The notes below the pieces were generated by a model. That model ran no database searches. It saw only the letters and a program-made list of their open reading frames with translations, and was not told where the DNA came from. DNA of 64,000 bases, from the NCBI RefSeq assembly GCF_958979055.1, contig NC_084888.1:35025804-35089803 (forward strand), in the 5' to 3' direction. Made by a program: the position numbers and the translations under genes. Shown here in pieces: positions 11,191 through 24,300 of this stretch (within the stretch, counting starts at the first letter, position 1; every line of letters begins with the position of its first letter). This DNA comes from Alnus glutinosa (Eukaryota > Streptophyta > Magnoliopsida > Fagales > Betulaceae).

Positions 11191-12027
11191 CAAGTACGGC
11201 CGGCCGGGTTTGGTCTTTCTCCGGCCAGTTGAAAAATAAAGAAGAGTGTTGCCTATAACTGATTAATGATATTTTTCTATGTATATAGCCTGAAGTAAAG
11301 TGTCTGACGAGATTAAAGATTCTCAAGCTCAAATCATGGAGGGAAGTAATTGCGCAGGCAAAGAAGATTGATAATGCAGTTATTGCTATCAAAGGAAGTT
11401 CATATTTAGTCATATACTATATATGAATCTTTGGCCTGGCCACATCCATTTAGAATATATAGTTCATTCATTGCTAAATCTTTTGGACTGGGTGGCTTGC
11501 CACCTCTATTTAGCCTAAGCGGGTGGCCAAAACCATTTCCTACAGCCGGCTTAGAGGTGGGTCGACCATCGCTTATGAGTGAATAAATATATTAAAATTT
11601 AGGTATCCAAAAAAACTGAAGATAAATATACGTACAAATTATTGGACAAATATAAGCTTACTAACTCACCAGCAGGGTGATTCCAAAAGGCACGCGAGAT
11701 TCTTACTTTGTAATTTGTATGGAGAGCAGGATATATAGTTCATTATATCAAACAAATCATGTCTTTATATACATTCAAAATGAAGACGTAGTCCAACGTA
11801 CATATGACTGGCTGACTGCGTGTTTACTTGTAAATGAAGGAACTGTATATAGACTATGTCACTATAGTAGCACGAACAAGTCGGTCATGGAAGTTTCTTT
11901 GAGATTTTCGGGCCGGCGTATATAGCACTCATGCGTGCACGGCGTTTTTGACTTGTACGTAATTTGTAAATTAACTACTTATTTTCACAAAACAGTCTAA
12001 TCGCGTGATGTTCTTTTCTTAATCTTA
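11191..12027. other. Gene-free stretch with duplication remnants
   Basis: It holds the weaker end of copy B (11,660-11,930 resembles 8,290-8,560) and, at 11,485-11,580, a GC-richer block with GGGTGGC and GCCACC words that also occur at 13,440, 33,700 and 36,180. No coding sequence is supported. Confidence 0.5.
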
Positions 12028-12510
12028 GAGCATTCTTAGTAGCCTCACCAAATTTTACTCACCAAAATAACTAAAAATCATTTTTTTCTATTTTGGTGAG
12101 CCACTTTATTAAAATTCCCCAAATAGCCTCATCATTTTAACTAGTTAATATTCACTATTCTATTTAAATAATAATTTTTTCATATTTATTTATTTTTTCT
12201 CTATATAATCTTTTTATAAAAAATCATTGATATCCATAAAATAAGGACATTATGTGTGAGAGATGGGAGATGAGAGAAGAAAATGAGAGAAAAAAGCAAA
12301 AAAGTGTGCTAATCATGTGAGAGAGAAAGGTGAAACAAAATTTGGTGAGTGGGTTGTTGAGTGAAAATGCCTCATCTAATTTGGTTAGTAATTTCAGTCA
12401 TCAAATTTTTTTGGTTAAAATGGTGAGGTTGCTGGGAGTAGTTTTTCAGGATTTTCATCAAATTGGCTCACCAAAATAGCTAAAAAACTATTTTGGCGAG
12501 GCTAAATATT
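12028..12510. mobile_element. MITE with CTCACCAAA-rich termini
   Basis: The left end GAGCATTCTTAGTAGCCTCACC (12,028) pairs with the reverse complement of GGTGAGGTTGCTGGGAGTAG (12,422-12,441). The sub-terminal CTCACCAAAATA word is repeated inside, and again at 12,468-12,505, which looks like a second partial copy. The element is non-coding and AT-rich. The superfamily is uncertain; the GAGCATT start resembles PIF/Harbinger-like MITEs. Confidence 0.6.
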
Positions 12511-12699
12511 TTGTAAATTAACCTAGCTGGCATTTCTCTTGAGCAGGAGGCTTGGGAGTTAGCCCACTTACATCATCACATCGTTCATCCATGCCAATAT
12601 ATTTGCTAAAAAAAAAAAACTCGGTCTCGGCGAATTTCAAATTGGAAATATTGCTTGGCACATCATTTTGTAAGAGTTTTTTTTTTTTTTTTTTTTTTT

Positions 12700-13200
12700 T
12701 GTAAAATATTTTGTAAGCCTAGCATTCCTTGTGAGGCAGTATAACGACTACAAAGACAAATTAATATGTTATTTATTTTTTTAAATCAAAATACATGATT
12801 TAAACTACATAATTGATAAAGGTATAGTAAAACTTTTTTAAATTTGGATAAGTAACTTTTTATATATTTGACTTTATCAAGCAAAATACCTATTAAAAGA
12901 TCAAGTGAAAAAGGCAGTACTAGATACTCCGGCCATGATCCCATCCCATCCCATCTTAATCAAATGATCAGGTAAAAAAACTAGCCATGATGATGATGTC
13001 TTTTAACCGTTAATTAATTTCGGGACTGAGTCTTAACCATATATATTAGGAAAAGGAAGAAGACTTTTTTTTAAAAAAAAAAAAAAAGAACGAGACTTTG
13101 ACTTTTGAGTTATGACTCGGTCACCTGTACGTGTGTTAAGACTAATTAACCCGATCACGACGCTTCTCCTATTTTTCCAAGTTATCAAATTTCTAAGCAC
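12700..13200. other. AT-rich DNA, nothing recognised
   Basis: This stretch contains poly-A and poly-T runs and no supported gene or clear repeat pair. Confidence 0.4.
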
Positions 13201-13204
13201 TTGA

Positions 13205-13768
13205 GTCCGTTTGGTTCGCGAAATAAGTCTTTAAAATAAAATGAGTATTATTTTATTGAAATAATTATTTATTTATTAATTTGGTAAGGACTTATTTTTC
13301 TAAAAATTTAGAGGAATAGTTATTTTTGATGAAATAGACAACATTTTTCAAATATATATATATTTCTTTAATTTTTTCAAACTAAACTCAAAAAAAAAAT
13401 AAATAAATAAAGAATTAAAGAATTGAACCTTAGATCAATAGTTGGCCGGCCACCCACACCAAACCTCAGGGGTGGTGCGGCCACCCCCGGTGCCATTGGG
13501 GGTGGCCTCGACAATGAACCTCTAAATTTTTATTTTATTTTATTAAGATTTGAGTTTTTTAGAAAAATAATAAATTATGTGGGTTGTTTAGAAAAATATG
13601 AAATTATGTGGATTTTTTAATAATTTTGGTTCAATTCCAGTTGTGGTATATGTGTTGTTACCAAACTAAGGAATTTGAATAATTATTCCATTCTACTCTT
13701 CTTCATTCCCAATAATAACTTTTCATTTTCCTAATGAAATACCAATTCCATGTACCAAACGAGGCCTT
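13205..13768. mobile_element. hAT-like MITE with CGTTTGGT termini
   Basis: The left end GTCCGTTTGGTTCGCG pairs with the reverse complement of ATGTACCAAACGAGGCC at the right end. The interior is AT-rich with a GC-rich core (13,440-13,510) made of GGCCACCC and GGGTGGCC words. No clean 8-bp target duplication was found, so the ends are approximate. Confidence 0.55.
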
Positions 13769-14169
13769 AGTTTAAAAATATATAATTAGGGAAACCTGCA
13801 AATTGCCAAGAGTTTTCCAATTGTAATCTTGAATTATCAAATCGTGTTGCTTTGATTATCTGGGTCATTTTGCAACTCAACAATCATCTAGCTTGCTTCA
13901 AGATTCTGATTCCATATCTTATCTGATAGTGATATGCATCTCAGCTAAAAGCTTCTTAAGCTTCATCTTTGGTTATTAATTTCCCTTCTATATGCTAAAT
14001 AATTGTAATTTTTTAAGTTTTTAAATTTTTTTTTTTGTCACGGTGAAATAGCCAAAATGCAACAAAACCAACATTAGTTATGAGAAACTACGTACAATGC
14101 ATATAGATCGATAAAGGTTCCCCATGTGTGCCTTGAAGATTGATTTAATTAATGAAGGCGTATAATCTT

Positions 14170-14815
14170 GTGAATGGGGATTTTGTCTTGGCAGTTTTAA
14201 GGATTGTTGTTGGAGTACCTAGAGTTATGGCGCGGTGAATTGCATTGAGTTGTGTATCATCACTCCTACATTCTCCCATTAATGGTGAGCTCAAGGACTC
14301 TTTCTATAGGAATAGAGGTCGGTCTCGGCAAGGTGAGCCTTTGTTGCCTTATCGTTTGTTCTAGTGATGGAGACTTTTTCAGGGCTTAGGAAGAGTATGA
14401 CGAAGAGGACCCAGTTTTGTTTCCATTGGAGATGCCATAAGGTGAAAATATTATATCATCTCTGTTTTGCTGATGATGTTCTTATCTTATACAAGGGTGA
14501 GTTATACTCTGTTTCTGTGGTCAAGGAGTGTTTGAATCGGTTTAGGGATATGTAGCATATGTTGAAACATTTATGGCTATGTTTCAATAATGAAATGTAT
14601 TTTCTGTGGGTTGGGTGAGGAGAATATCGACCATCTCTTTGTTTGCTGCAATTTCTCATAAAGTATTTTGTTTAATCTTTGATATAGATGTAATATTCTT
14701 TAGGCTCGTAGGAATTAGGAGAAGTTTATTCGGTAGATGGCCTCAGATGAATATTAGATTATTCCAAAGAAGAAATAGAGATTCAAAATGCATTCTTTCA
14801 GATATTTTATTGTGA
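14170..14815 (+). mobile_element. Degenerate LINE (reverse transcriptase) fragment
   Basis: The plus strand encodes scattered pieces of an L1-type polymerase: a degraded [13 protein letters not shown] block (14,310-14,350), then LCFADDVLILYKGELYSVSV (about 14,460-14,520), which contains the FADD catalytic box, and a zf-RVT-like piece CIFCGLGEENIDHLFVCC (about 14,590-14,650). Stops and frameshifts break the frame. This is a dead remnant, cut at its right side by the foldback element at 14,822. Confidence 0.75.
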
Positions 14816-14821
14816 AAAATT

Positions 14822-14998
14822 TACGTACCCTTCTCAAACTACTACTTAATTAACAATGGTCTTCCAAACTTTCAATTGGGACAATGTCTTCCCAAACTAT
14901 TAAAAAGTTGCCAACGTCCCCCAAAGCCAATAAAAAGACAAAAATGACATTACAATTTTTTAAATAAGATAACAATACCCCTAAAAATTCAAAAAAGG

Positions 14999-15078
<80 letters not shown>

Positions 15079-15350
15079 CGTTTAAACGAAATTTTTTAAT
15101 TTATTTGAAAAAAAAAAAAGGAAAAACTTTCGAATTTTTAAATTTGGCCACCCTGATCTTATGTATTTTTTATTTTATTTTATTTTTAGTTTTAATTTTA
15201 ATTTTACTATTTTATTTTAGTATGGGTATTTTCGTCATTGGGGAAAAACATTGACAATTTTTTCTAGTTTTGGAAGACATTGTCCAAATTAACAATTTGG
15301 GGGAAATATTATCAATTAGGTGGTAGTTTGAAGAGAGTATATAAACTTTA
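14822..15350. mobile_element. Foldback element with central (AT)38
   Basis: The left arm (TACCCTTCTCAAACTACTAC..GGACAATGTCTTCC) pairs with the reverse complement of the right arm (..GGAAGACATTGTCC..GTAGTTTGAAGAGAGTATATA). Arms are about 120-150 bp. The centre holds 76 bp of pure AT repeat (15,001-15,076), followed directly by the palindrome TTTCGTTTAAACGAAA. It is inserted in the LINE remnant. Confidence 0.7.
15001..15076. repeat. (AT)38 microsatellite
   Basis: An uninterrupted AT dinucleotide tract of 76 bp in the loop of the foldback element. It is probably highly length-variable. Confidence 0.95.
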
Positions 15351-15540
15351 TTTTGTTTTGAGTTAGATTTAAAGTAAACTCCTATAAGGATACTATACGT
15401 GATTCTTCCGGTAATCGCTTTTTTGCTAAGTCTTGGAGTGTTTATGATGTAATCTTTTAAATTTGCTTACCTTTTTACTTACTTATAGGCTCATTTTTGT
15501 TTTTGTTGAATTTTTTTAAAGTAATGCTATAAGGTTGATA

Positions 15541-16169
15541 GGGCTTGTTTGGCAAAGAACAGAACAGAATAGAGTAGTGGGTTGTTAGTTTTGAAATTAG
15601 TAAAAAGTAATGATGTGATATAAAATAAAAAGAATTTATATAAAAAAGTGAAAAAAAAAAAATTTGTATTGTAGTGAATTTTTTTATTTGAATAGTAATA
15701 AAAAATTATTGATGTGATATAAAAAGTGAAAAAAAAAAAAAAAAAGTGAGAATGTTTTGATGTTGATTGTTATTAGAAAGTGTAAAAATAAAATAAAAAA
15801 TTGTGAATAGTACCAGCCACTATCCTGTAATGTTCTGTGGCTTATCTTCCTTGTTTGATAGAATACAAAACAGAACAGTAGTGTTCATGTGTTTTTTTTT
15901 TGTTTTGTTTTTTTTTTATTTTTTTTTATATTTTTCACCACCAATCAACATCAAAACATTCCCATTTTTTTCACTTTTTATATCACATCAATAATTTTTT
16001 ATTACTATTCAAATAAAAAAATTCACTACAATACAAATTTTTTTTACTTTTTTATATACAAATTCTTTTTATTTTATATCACATCATCACTTTTTACTAA
16101 TTTCAAAACTAACAATTTACTACTATGTTCTGTTAATGTATTTATCAAACAAGGCCATCAAACAAGCCC
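15541..16169. mobile_element. hAT-like inverted-repeat MITE(s), GGGCTTGTTTG ends
   Basis: It starts with GGGCTTGTTTGGCAAA and ends with CATCAAACAAGCCC. Arms of about 250 bp pair throughout (GTGATATAAAATAAAAAG, TTGTATTGTAGTGAATTTTTTTATTT, ATTATTGATGTGATATAAA and their complements). The internal order suggests two nested or adjacent related copies. A relative lies at 53,164-53,412. No coding capacity. Confidence 0.7.
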
Positions 16170-16261
16170 ATAAACACGGTTATATTAGGCCAGTATAATG
16201 AATGAGTTGTACGTAGCATTACATTTTTTAAAAAAAAAATTATATATATATCTACATTCTT

Positions 16262-16298
<37 letters not shown>

Positions 16299-17040
16299 AC
16301 TACTCCAGAGTACACGCCACCGTTAAGTAGATAATGATGTCACCCGTGAATCTGATTGGTAAATTATGCATGTGACGGCTCTTCATTACTGTTTCTGGGC
16401 ACATGAAGCTGGGATGTCATTGGCAGTGTTACTGATATTGTGCCTCAGAGGTGACTAAGTCATTCCCAAGGCCGTCCCCAAGGCGAGTGCAGATTACTAG
16501 GCACGTGCAGCCGCGAAAAAGATAGTCTGTGGCTTCCTCATGATGTTCACACATGAGCTCTCTCACGTAAATAATATGATCTTCTTGAATTAAATTTGAT
16601 GCATTTAATCTGTCTTAATTTAGTAATTTTAAGATAACTAATATGTAGGATTTTATGGTTTTTTTTTTTTTTTCAGATTTTCTTAGGTAATTAGATTACA
16701 ATTTTTAATAGTTTCATCGAATTATGAATATGGATACAAAGATAAAGTTTGTCATTTTGCTTTAACAATTAATGTTCGGGTAATCCGGTGCGTCCACCAC
16801 CAATTTTATTTTTTAGTTTTTAGTTTTTTAATATTATTATTTTTTTTTATACATATTTTTTAGTATTTTAGTAATTTTGTTATAATTCTAATAAAGAGCA
16901 TATGTCTTGTCATGAAACTAAAGTATTCATAATCTCTTCTATTTTTTATGAGAGTGAAAAAAAACTTTTTTTTTTCTTTTATGGTAGAAATTTATTTATT
17001 ATTTTTGCATAATATATAAAGCTCTTAGAATATTTTTATA
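16170..17040. other. Intergenic DNA upstream of IDN2-like gene
   Basis: A non-repetitive, GC-richer block (16,305-16,560) is followed by AT-rich DNA. The distal promoter of the downstream gene presumably lies here. I see no gene. Confidence 0.4.
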
Positions 17041-17041
17041 C

Positions 17042-17050
17042 TATAAAAAT
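17042..17050 (+). promoter_or_regulatory. Putative TATA box of IDN2-like gene
   Basis: TATAAAAAT lies about 380 bp before the end of the non-coding first exon. A CT-rich leader (CTCTCTCTCTCTCTC near 17,237) follows, as is common in plant 5' UTRs. The transcription start is inferred to be near 17,075 and is not proven. Confidence 0.4.
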
Positions 17051-17074
17051 TAAACACCTTTTCTTACCATGCAT

Positions 17075-17429
17075 GTCATTGAATGGTTTAGGACTCGATT
17101 GATTACTGACAGTTCATGGTTAGGCAATGGAGGCGCCCCCAGGCTAGCATTAATATTCTCCTTCGTTGTTCAACTAAACCACCTGACGCGCTCCAAGCGC
17201 GCGTTCCATCTTGCGCTGTTCAGAGTCTTCAGACTCTCTCTCTCTCTCGACAAACACAGACAGAGGAACTCACACTTTTTGTAGTATTGGTGTGCGCACA
17301 ACTCTCACTCTCACAGCACCAAACCTATTCACTTCCATGTCTCATGTCTGACCCAGTTCCTTGATCAAACCCTAAATCCAACTTTCCCAAGTCTTCAAAG
17401 GGAGACCCCAGGAAGCTCCAATTGTGAAG
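17075..17429 (+). other. Predicted non-coding 5' UTR exon of IDN2-like gene
   Basis: It ends with GTGAAG/GTAATC, a good donor at 17,430. The matching acceptor TTTTCTAG is at 18,339, only 25 bases before the start codon. The exon's 5' limit is inferred. Confidence 0.5.
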
Positions 17430-18364
17430 GTAATCTTCTCTGTTGCTCACATTTTCTGCTTTATTTCTTTCTTTGCATGCATGGATCTGTTTGGATAATT
17501 GGTCTGAAATGCACGATCTTTTTGGGCTCGATTTTCTTTCTGTCTCAGTTCTGGAGTTTGAGGCTCTAGACTACTCTGTAAAAGTCATATCTTTGTTCCT
17601 TTCCGCCGATCCGCTTGTGCTTTTCTTGATTCTAGTTTTTATTTTAAAAATTTTTAGTACAGATCATGTGGTTAGATTGAGGCTTAGTTGAGCTGAATTG
17701 GAAATGGGGTTTAAGAATAACTGTTCTGTTACTGGTGTCTGGTTATGTGTATTTTGAATGTTTGATGGCCGTTGTAATTATGTGAGTGTACTACATTGTG
17801 GTCTCAAATACAAGATTATCTTTGGGTTCTGTTCAAAGTTCAAATATTTAACTTAATATGGTTGATTGGCTTACCAATTATATGGAGTAAATGTTTTAAA
17901 ATGTAGTTCTTGGCATTATATACAATGTTCCTTTGGTCTGAAATTGTCACTTGGTTCTGCAAAAAAAAAAAAAAAAACAGAGAGAATGAAATGTGGAAAA
18001 CTGTTTAATTGTTGTGAAAGCGCCACGCTAGTGAAGCTCAAATGTCCAATTTCTTCTCGGTTGATCTTTTAAATTGTGCAAGGGTCATCCTTGCTTGGGG
18101 GGGTATTTTGGATTCAAAACAGTAAGATATTGGATGAATTATAGCAGTTCTGCATTAAACCCTCAATGATGTCTACATTCTCTCCTTTGCTCAGGTTAAA
18201 CTAGTTTGACTTCCTAATGGTCACACTTGAGAAATCACCTAGAAAAGAAAATTTGATAATAACCAACAGAAATTATTTATGTAAGAAAAGCGTGAAAGCT
18301 GATTTTAACCTCTTTGGTGTTATTTTTTCAATTTTCTAGGTACTTTTTGACTTTAAGTGGAGTG

Positions 18365-21300
18365 ATGGGTTACGGCTCAGGAGAAGACACAGATATTAGT
18401 GAATCTGAAATGGGTGAGTATGAAGATAAATCTTATGAAGAATTGAAGAATGGGAATCAACATTTCAAAAACTCAGATGAGACATTTGCTTGCCCCTACT
18501 GCCCGAAGAAGAGAAAGCGGGATTATCTATATAAGGACCTTCTTCAGCATGCTTCTGGGGTGGGCAAAAGTAGTTCGGAAAAGAGAAGTACGAGAGAGAA
18601 GGCTAATCACCTTGCTTTGGTGAAATATTTGGAAAAAGATTTAGCAGGTCCATCAAAACCTGTAGGCAAGGGTGATCCTCCTATTGGCTGTGACCATGAT
18701 GAGAAAATTGTTTGGCCTTGGACAGGAGTTGTGGTTAACATGCCAACTAGACGGACAGATGATGGGCGATATGTAGGAGAAAGTGGATCCAAACTGAGGG
18801 ATGAGTTGAAAAGTAGAGGGTTTAATCCCATAAGAGTCAACCCTCTATGGAATTTTCGCGGTCATTCAGGAAGTGCTATTGTGGAATTCCACAAAGATTG
18901 GCCTGGGTTACATAATGCTATGTCATTTGAGAGGGCTTACGAGGCAGATCATCACGGGAAAAAGGACTGGCATACTAGTAATGGCCAGAAATCTGGTCTT
19001 TATGCTTGGGTTGCTCGTGCAGATGACTATAATTCAACCGGAATTGTTGGGGAACACCTACGAAAGATTGGAGATGTTAGAACGATTTCAGAAATTATGG
19101 AGGAAGAAGCCAGGAAGCAGGATAAACTAATATCTAATCTGACAAACATTATTGAACTCAAGAACAAGCACTTAAAAGAGATGGAGGAAAGATGTAGTGA
19201 GACTTCAGTCTCTGTTAGCAACTTAATGGAAGAGATAGATACGCTCGTTCAATCTTATACTGAAGGTTTGTTTTTTATTGTAGATTTCAAATGTTTAGTC
19301 TTCTTTAATCTCCTGAACTGGGTTGTGCAATGCAATGTACTGCACTTGTTGGGTTAAATAGAATATCTTCTTAGCTATTTACAGCTATAGAATTCCTGAA
19401 TAGTTGGCAAATTCTAGTGTAGATTTCACCGTATTGGATTTGTCACTATGAATTATTCCTTTTTGGCATCAGACTGGTATCAATTAATCTATGCCATGTT
19501 TGCTTACAGATCTAAGAAAAGTGCAACTGAGTGCTAGGGATCACTTTCAGAGGATTTTTAATGACCACGAAAAGATTAAGTTGCAACTGGAATCTCAGAA
19601 AAAAGAGCTTGAGATGCGTGGGATAGAATTGGAAAAGCGTGATGCGCAGAGTGAAAGTGAAAGAAGAATGCTCGCTGAAGAGATTGAAAAGGTATCATTA
19701 TTTGGGCTTGATTGCTGTCACAATTTCTCTTATATTTCATAATTCACATGCTATGATTATTGAAGAGGTAAAATTTCTTTGATTAAAAAAGTTTATTCAA
19801 TATGAGAGAAATGGTCAAGTGTGTCTAACACCTAATTAATATCCCAACATCTACATGCTGTCTAGAAGGGGAAGAGCAACTATGCATATTTTTTCCACTC
19901 TGGTAAATGTCAAATGTAATAACCACAGAATGATTGATTAGAAAACTATTTAAATTTGATACTGTCAATGTAATTCCTATTATTTGCTTAAAATTGATTC
20001 AACCAATTACTGCATTTATTGAAATGTTTTTGTATGATTATATATGAATTTTGCAAGATGATATGCTTGACCACCCTGCTTTTGGTTATTCTATCAGAAT
20101 GCCATAAAAAATAGCTCTCTGCAATTGGCCTCTTTGGAGCAACAGAAGGCTGATGAAAATGTATTGAAACTGGCTGAAGATCAGAAGGTCTGTTAGTTGT
20201 TTTTTAGTGTTTAAACATTAATCAACATTTCCTTGCCAATTTCACAGAAGAAAATTTGTTATATGTTACTATTGATTTCATACAGAGGCAAAAGGAGAAA
20301 CTCCATAATAGAATAATTCAACTGGAAAAGCAACTGGATGCAAAACAAGCGCTGGAATTGGAAATTGAGCAACTGAGAGGGCAACTAAATGTCATGAAGC
20401 ACATGGGAGATGATGGAGATGTAGAAGTTCTGCAAAAGGTGGAATCGATACTCAAACAATTGCGAGAAAGAGAAGGAGAGCTTGATGATTTAGAAGATTT
20501 GAACCAAACTCTAATAGTGAAGGAGCGCAAGAGCAATGATGAACTGCAAGAAGCTCGAAAAGAATTAATAAATGTATGTTCTTCTCCCTTTCAATGAAAA
20601 GCTGCAAGAAGATTTTAAACGTATGCATATTATTAGAAGTTAGTACTAGGGTGCTATATTGTGTGGATGATGTAAATTATGATTTATTTATTAATAGTAG
20701 GATCCCCAGAGGCGATTGGCTCATGAGTTAATATGCCCTTATTTTCCAACCCCAAAGTCATTATTTGACCCTGAAATTTTGAAGGTGTGGGTTTCAAATT
20801 CTGATTTTATTAGAGTGACATACATTTTGGTTTTTGTATAAATGCTTTTATAACTTGGAATAGTGGGATGGCGAGTGTTCTACCCTGTTACATTAATTTT
20901 AACTGTGGATCATGGGCTGGCTTATCGGCATCTTCCTTATGTTCTGATCTAAACAATATTAAACCTAATACCAGTTCAAATAGCCTGTGAGGAAATATTA
21001 TTTCTCTTACTTTGTAGGGCTTGAAAGAAATGGCAAGACGTACTTCTATTGGTGTTAAAAGAATGGGAGCACTTGACAATAAACCATTCTATGAAGCAAT
21101 GAAGAGAAAGTATAACGAGGAAGAAGCAGATATGAGAGCTTCAGAACTTTGCTCATTGTGGGAGGAATATCTGAAGGACCCAGACTGGCATCCTTTCAAA
21201 GTTACTACCGTTGATGGGAAACATCAGGTGTTATTCTTATATGTCATAATATCTGCCTCTCCTAGATATTACTCAGTAGTTCTGGTTTAAATCTGTTCCA

Positions 21301-24300
21301 TAGTAAGTACTGCATGTTATTTTTCATGAATGCTGTGCATGTTACATGTCTTTATCTGGCATAATGATTCATTTTAAAGGATGGAAGGAAGGAATTTTAT
21401 TGTAAGCAACAGAAACACATGCTCCCCTCCAACCTCCCCCCCCCCCCCCCCCCCCCCTCCAAAAAAGAAAAAAAAATAAAAAATAAAAAAGAGCAGACCA
21501 AGAAAAAAGAAGAAGCAGCTCAAAGTGTGTGGAAAGGGCTCTTTAAAGCAGTCTCCTCCATTTCTTTTTCCTTTTGATTATGATTCTTTGAAATTTTGCA
21601 CTTTATTTTGAAATTTTAATGCCTGAAAAAGAAGCTATTGGACACTACCACATATTGTTGTGACATGATCATATGATACTTGCTATTGCCACATGTGAAG
21701 ACCACATAAACATATGTATTTAATTCTTGAATTGATGGCCATTGTTCCTAAATAGGACGACCAGAATCTGTACTTTTTTTCTTTTTATTTTTAATAAGTA
21801 ATCAATATATCATTAAAAATGTACGCTTTTAATCAGATTGGCTTATTACTTATCAAAAATATATCATTGCAAGCGTAAAACGCCTCCAAGTATATAAGAA
21901 GTATACAAGAGAAGCTACCCCGAGCTAGTAAGGCAAAAAGAATAAGAAAATGATGGTAACTAATCATTAAAGGAGAAACAAAAGCAGCTGTCCAAAGATA
22001 TAAGGTGTTAGAAAAATAAAGACTTAATCTCCTCCAAAGCCCTCTCATAGTCCTTAAAACTTCTATCATTCATTTCCTTCCTTAGACACCACAAAATGCA
22101 CGAAGGCACCATTTTCCACATGAGCACTCCGAGTGCTTCTGACAATCCACCAACAAGCATACAAATCGAGTACTCATCTAGGGATAACCCAAGACAACCC
22201 AAATTGATTGAAGAAAACATTCTAAATGGCACAAGCAACCTCACAATGAAGATGGACCATGGACTTTCCCATTCATTTTACACATACAACACCTATCAAC
22301 CATAATGATGCGCCGCTTTTGGGGATTGTCCGTAGTAAGGATCTATCCTATGACTACCGACCAAACAAAAAGGCCACCCTCGATGGAAACTTAGTCCACC
22401 AAAGACATGCACTTCCCAATTATGAGCCGCTCTAGCAAAGCTCACATTTCATTGAATGACACCTCTAGAATATTTCATGTGAGCTGCAACAGAAGAATCC
22501 TTTGCGCAAGCTAAAAAAAAAAATCTGGAAAGGCTTCCTTCAGAGCCATATCCCCATACTAAAGATCATACTAGAATCTAACCTTGGATCCATCTCTTAC
22601 CTCAAATCCAGTATGACTACAAAACCTTTCCCAACCCCTCTTAATATTCTTCCATTATCCCACCCCATACGCCCCAACTGGCTCACTAGAACACCATCCT
22701 CCCCATGAACTTTCATATTTAGAGTCTACCACCACTCTCCATCAAGCTTCTCTCTCAAGCCCATAGTGCCAAAGTCATTTACCAAAGAGAGCATGAATGA
22801 ACCTTAGCAAGTTCCTAAACCCAACCCTCCCTCAGAGATCGGCATACAAACCTTGGACTAACTCACCAGGCGATATTTGAACTCTTCATCTAGCCCACCC
22901 CATAAGAAATCACGTTGGAACTTCTCAATACGATTTGCAACACTCATAGGGAGAGGAAAGGACATTAAGTACGTATGTAAGTTTTTTTTTTTTTTTTTTA
23001 TAAGTAATAAGTTGGTCTTATTAAAAGCGTAAGGCGCCCCTCAATACACCGACAGTATACAAGAGAACGCACCTAGCTAGAAAGTGAAAAACGAACAAGA
23101 AATTCATCAAAGGTAAACGACAACGGTGACACAAAAGCCACCGTCCAAAGATACAACGTATGAAAAAAAGAAGCTAAAATATCCTCCAAGGATCTCTCCA
23201 AATCCTCAAAACACCTATCATTTCTTTCCTTCCAAACACACCAAAGAATGCATGTCGGCACCATCTTCCAAATAACAGCACTCCTCGGCCTATCAGCCGT
23301 CCACCAACACGCAAACAAGTCAAGGACTCTCAGAGGCATAACCCAAGACAGACCAAAACGAGAAAAAATAGCACTCCACATAGTGTATGCAACATCGCAG
23401 TAAAGGAGAAGATGATCCACTGATTCCCCGCTTCTCTTGCACATGCAACATCTATCCACCATAATGACATGCCTCTTCCTGAGGTTATGCTCCGTTAGGA
23501 TCTTGCCTAGAGCCGCAGACCACACGAAAAAAGCCGCCCGCGGAGGAGCCTGAGTCCGCCATACACTCTTCCAAGGAAAGTGACTTCTCACATCGCAAGC
23601 CAGAGAGCTAAAGAAAGACCCAACCTTGAACAAACCTTTTTTGGAAGGGATCCACCACAATTTGTCTTCACTACCTCTATTAAAACTGATCGAGTGCAAT
23701 ACCTGGAAAAACGCAGCAAAGGTATCCACTTCCCAATCATGCGCTTCTCTGAAAAAGCACACGCTCCACTGATTGAAGCCACCCACAAGCTCCACATTAT
23801 TCGCAACTGAAGCATCCTTCGCACGAGCAATTCCAAATAAAACAGGAAAAGCTTCCTTAAGAGTTGAGGATAATCCTACCACTCCCCAACCCTCCCTAAG
23901 AGATCGGCATACAAACCTTAGACTAACTCATCAATTAATATTTGAACTCTTCATCTATCCCACCCCATAAGAAATCACATTGGAACTTCTCAATACGGTT
24001 TGCAACACTCATAGGGACAGGAAAGGACATTAAGTACGTAGGTAAGTTGGATAAGGTGCTCTTTATAAGGATAATCTTACCACTCTTAAACAAATACAAC
24101 ATTTTCAAACTAGCTACCAACGTTCTATCTTCTCAATTACACTGTCAAGTATATGCTTAGCCTTATAGGATGCCCCAAACGGAAGACCAAGATACTTCAA
24201 GGGAAAAGATGTAACCCCACAACTTAGAATCCCAGTCAGCCCAACCACATTATCAACATTTCTCACATAAACCAATTTTGAGTTGGCTAAGTTCATCTTC

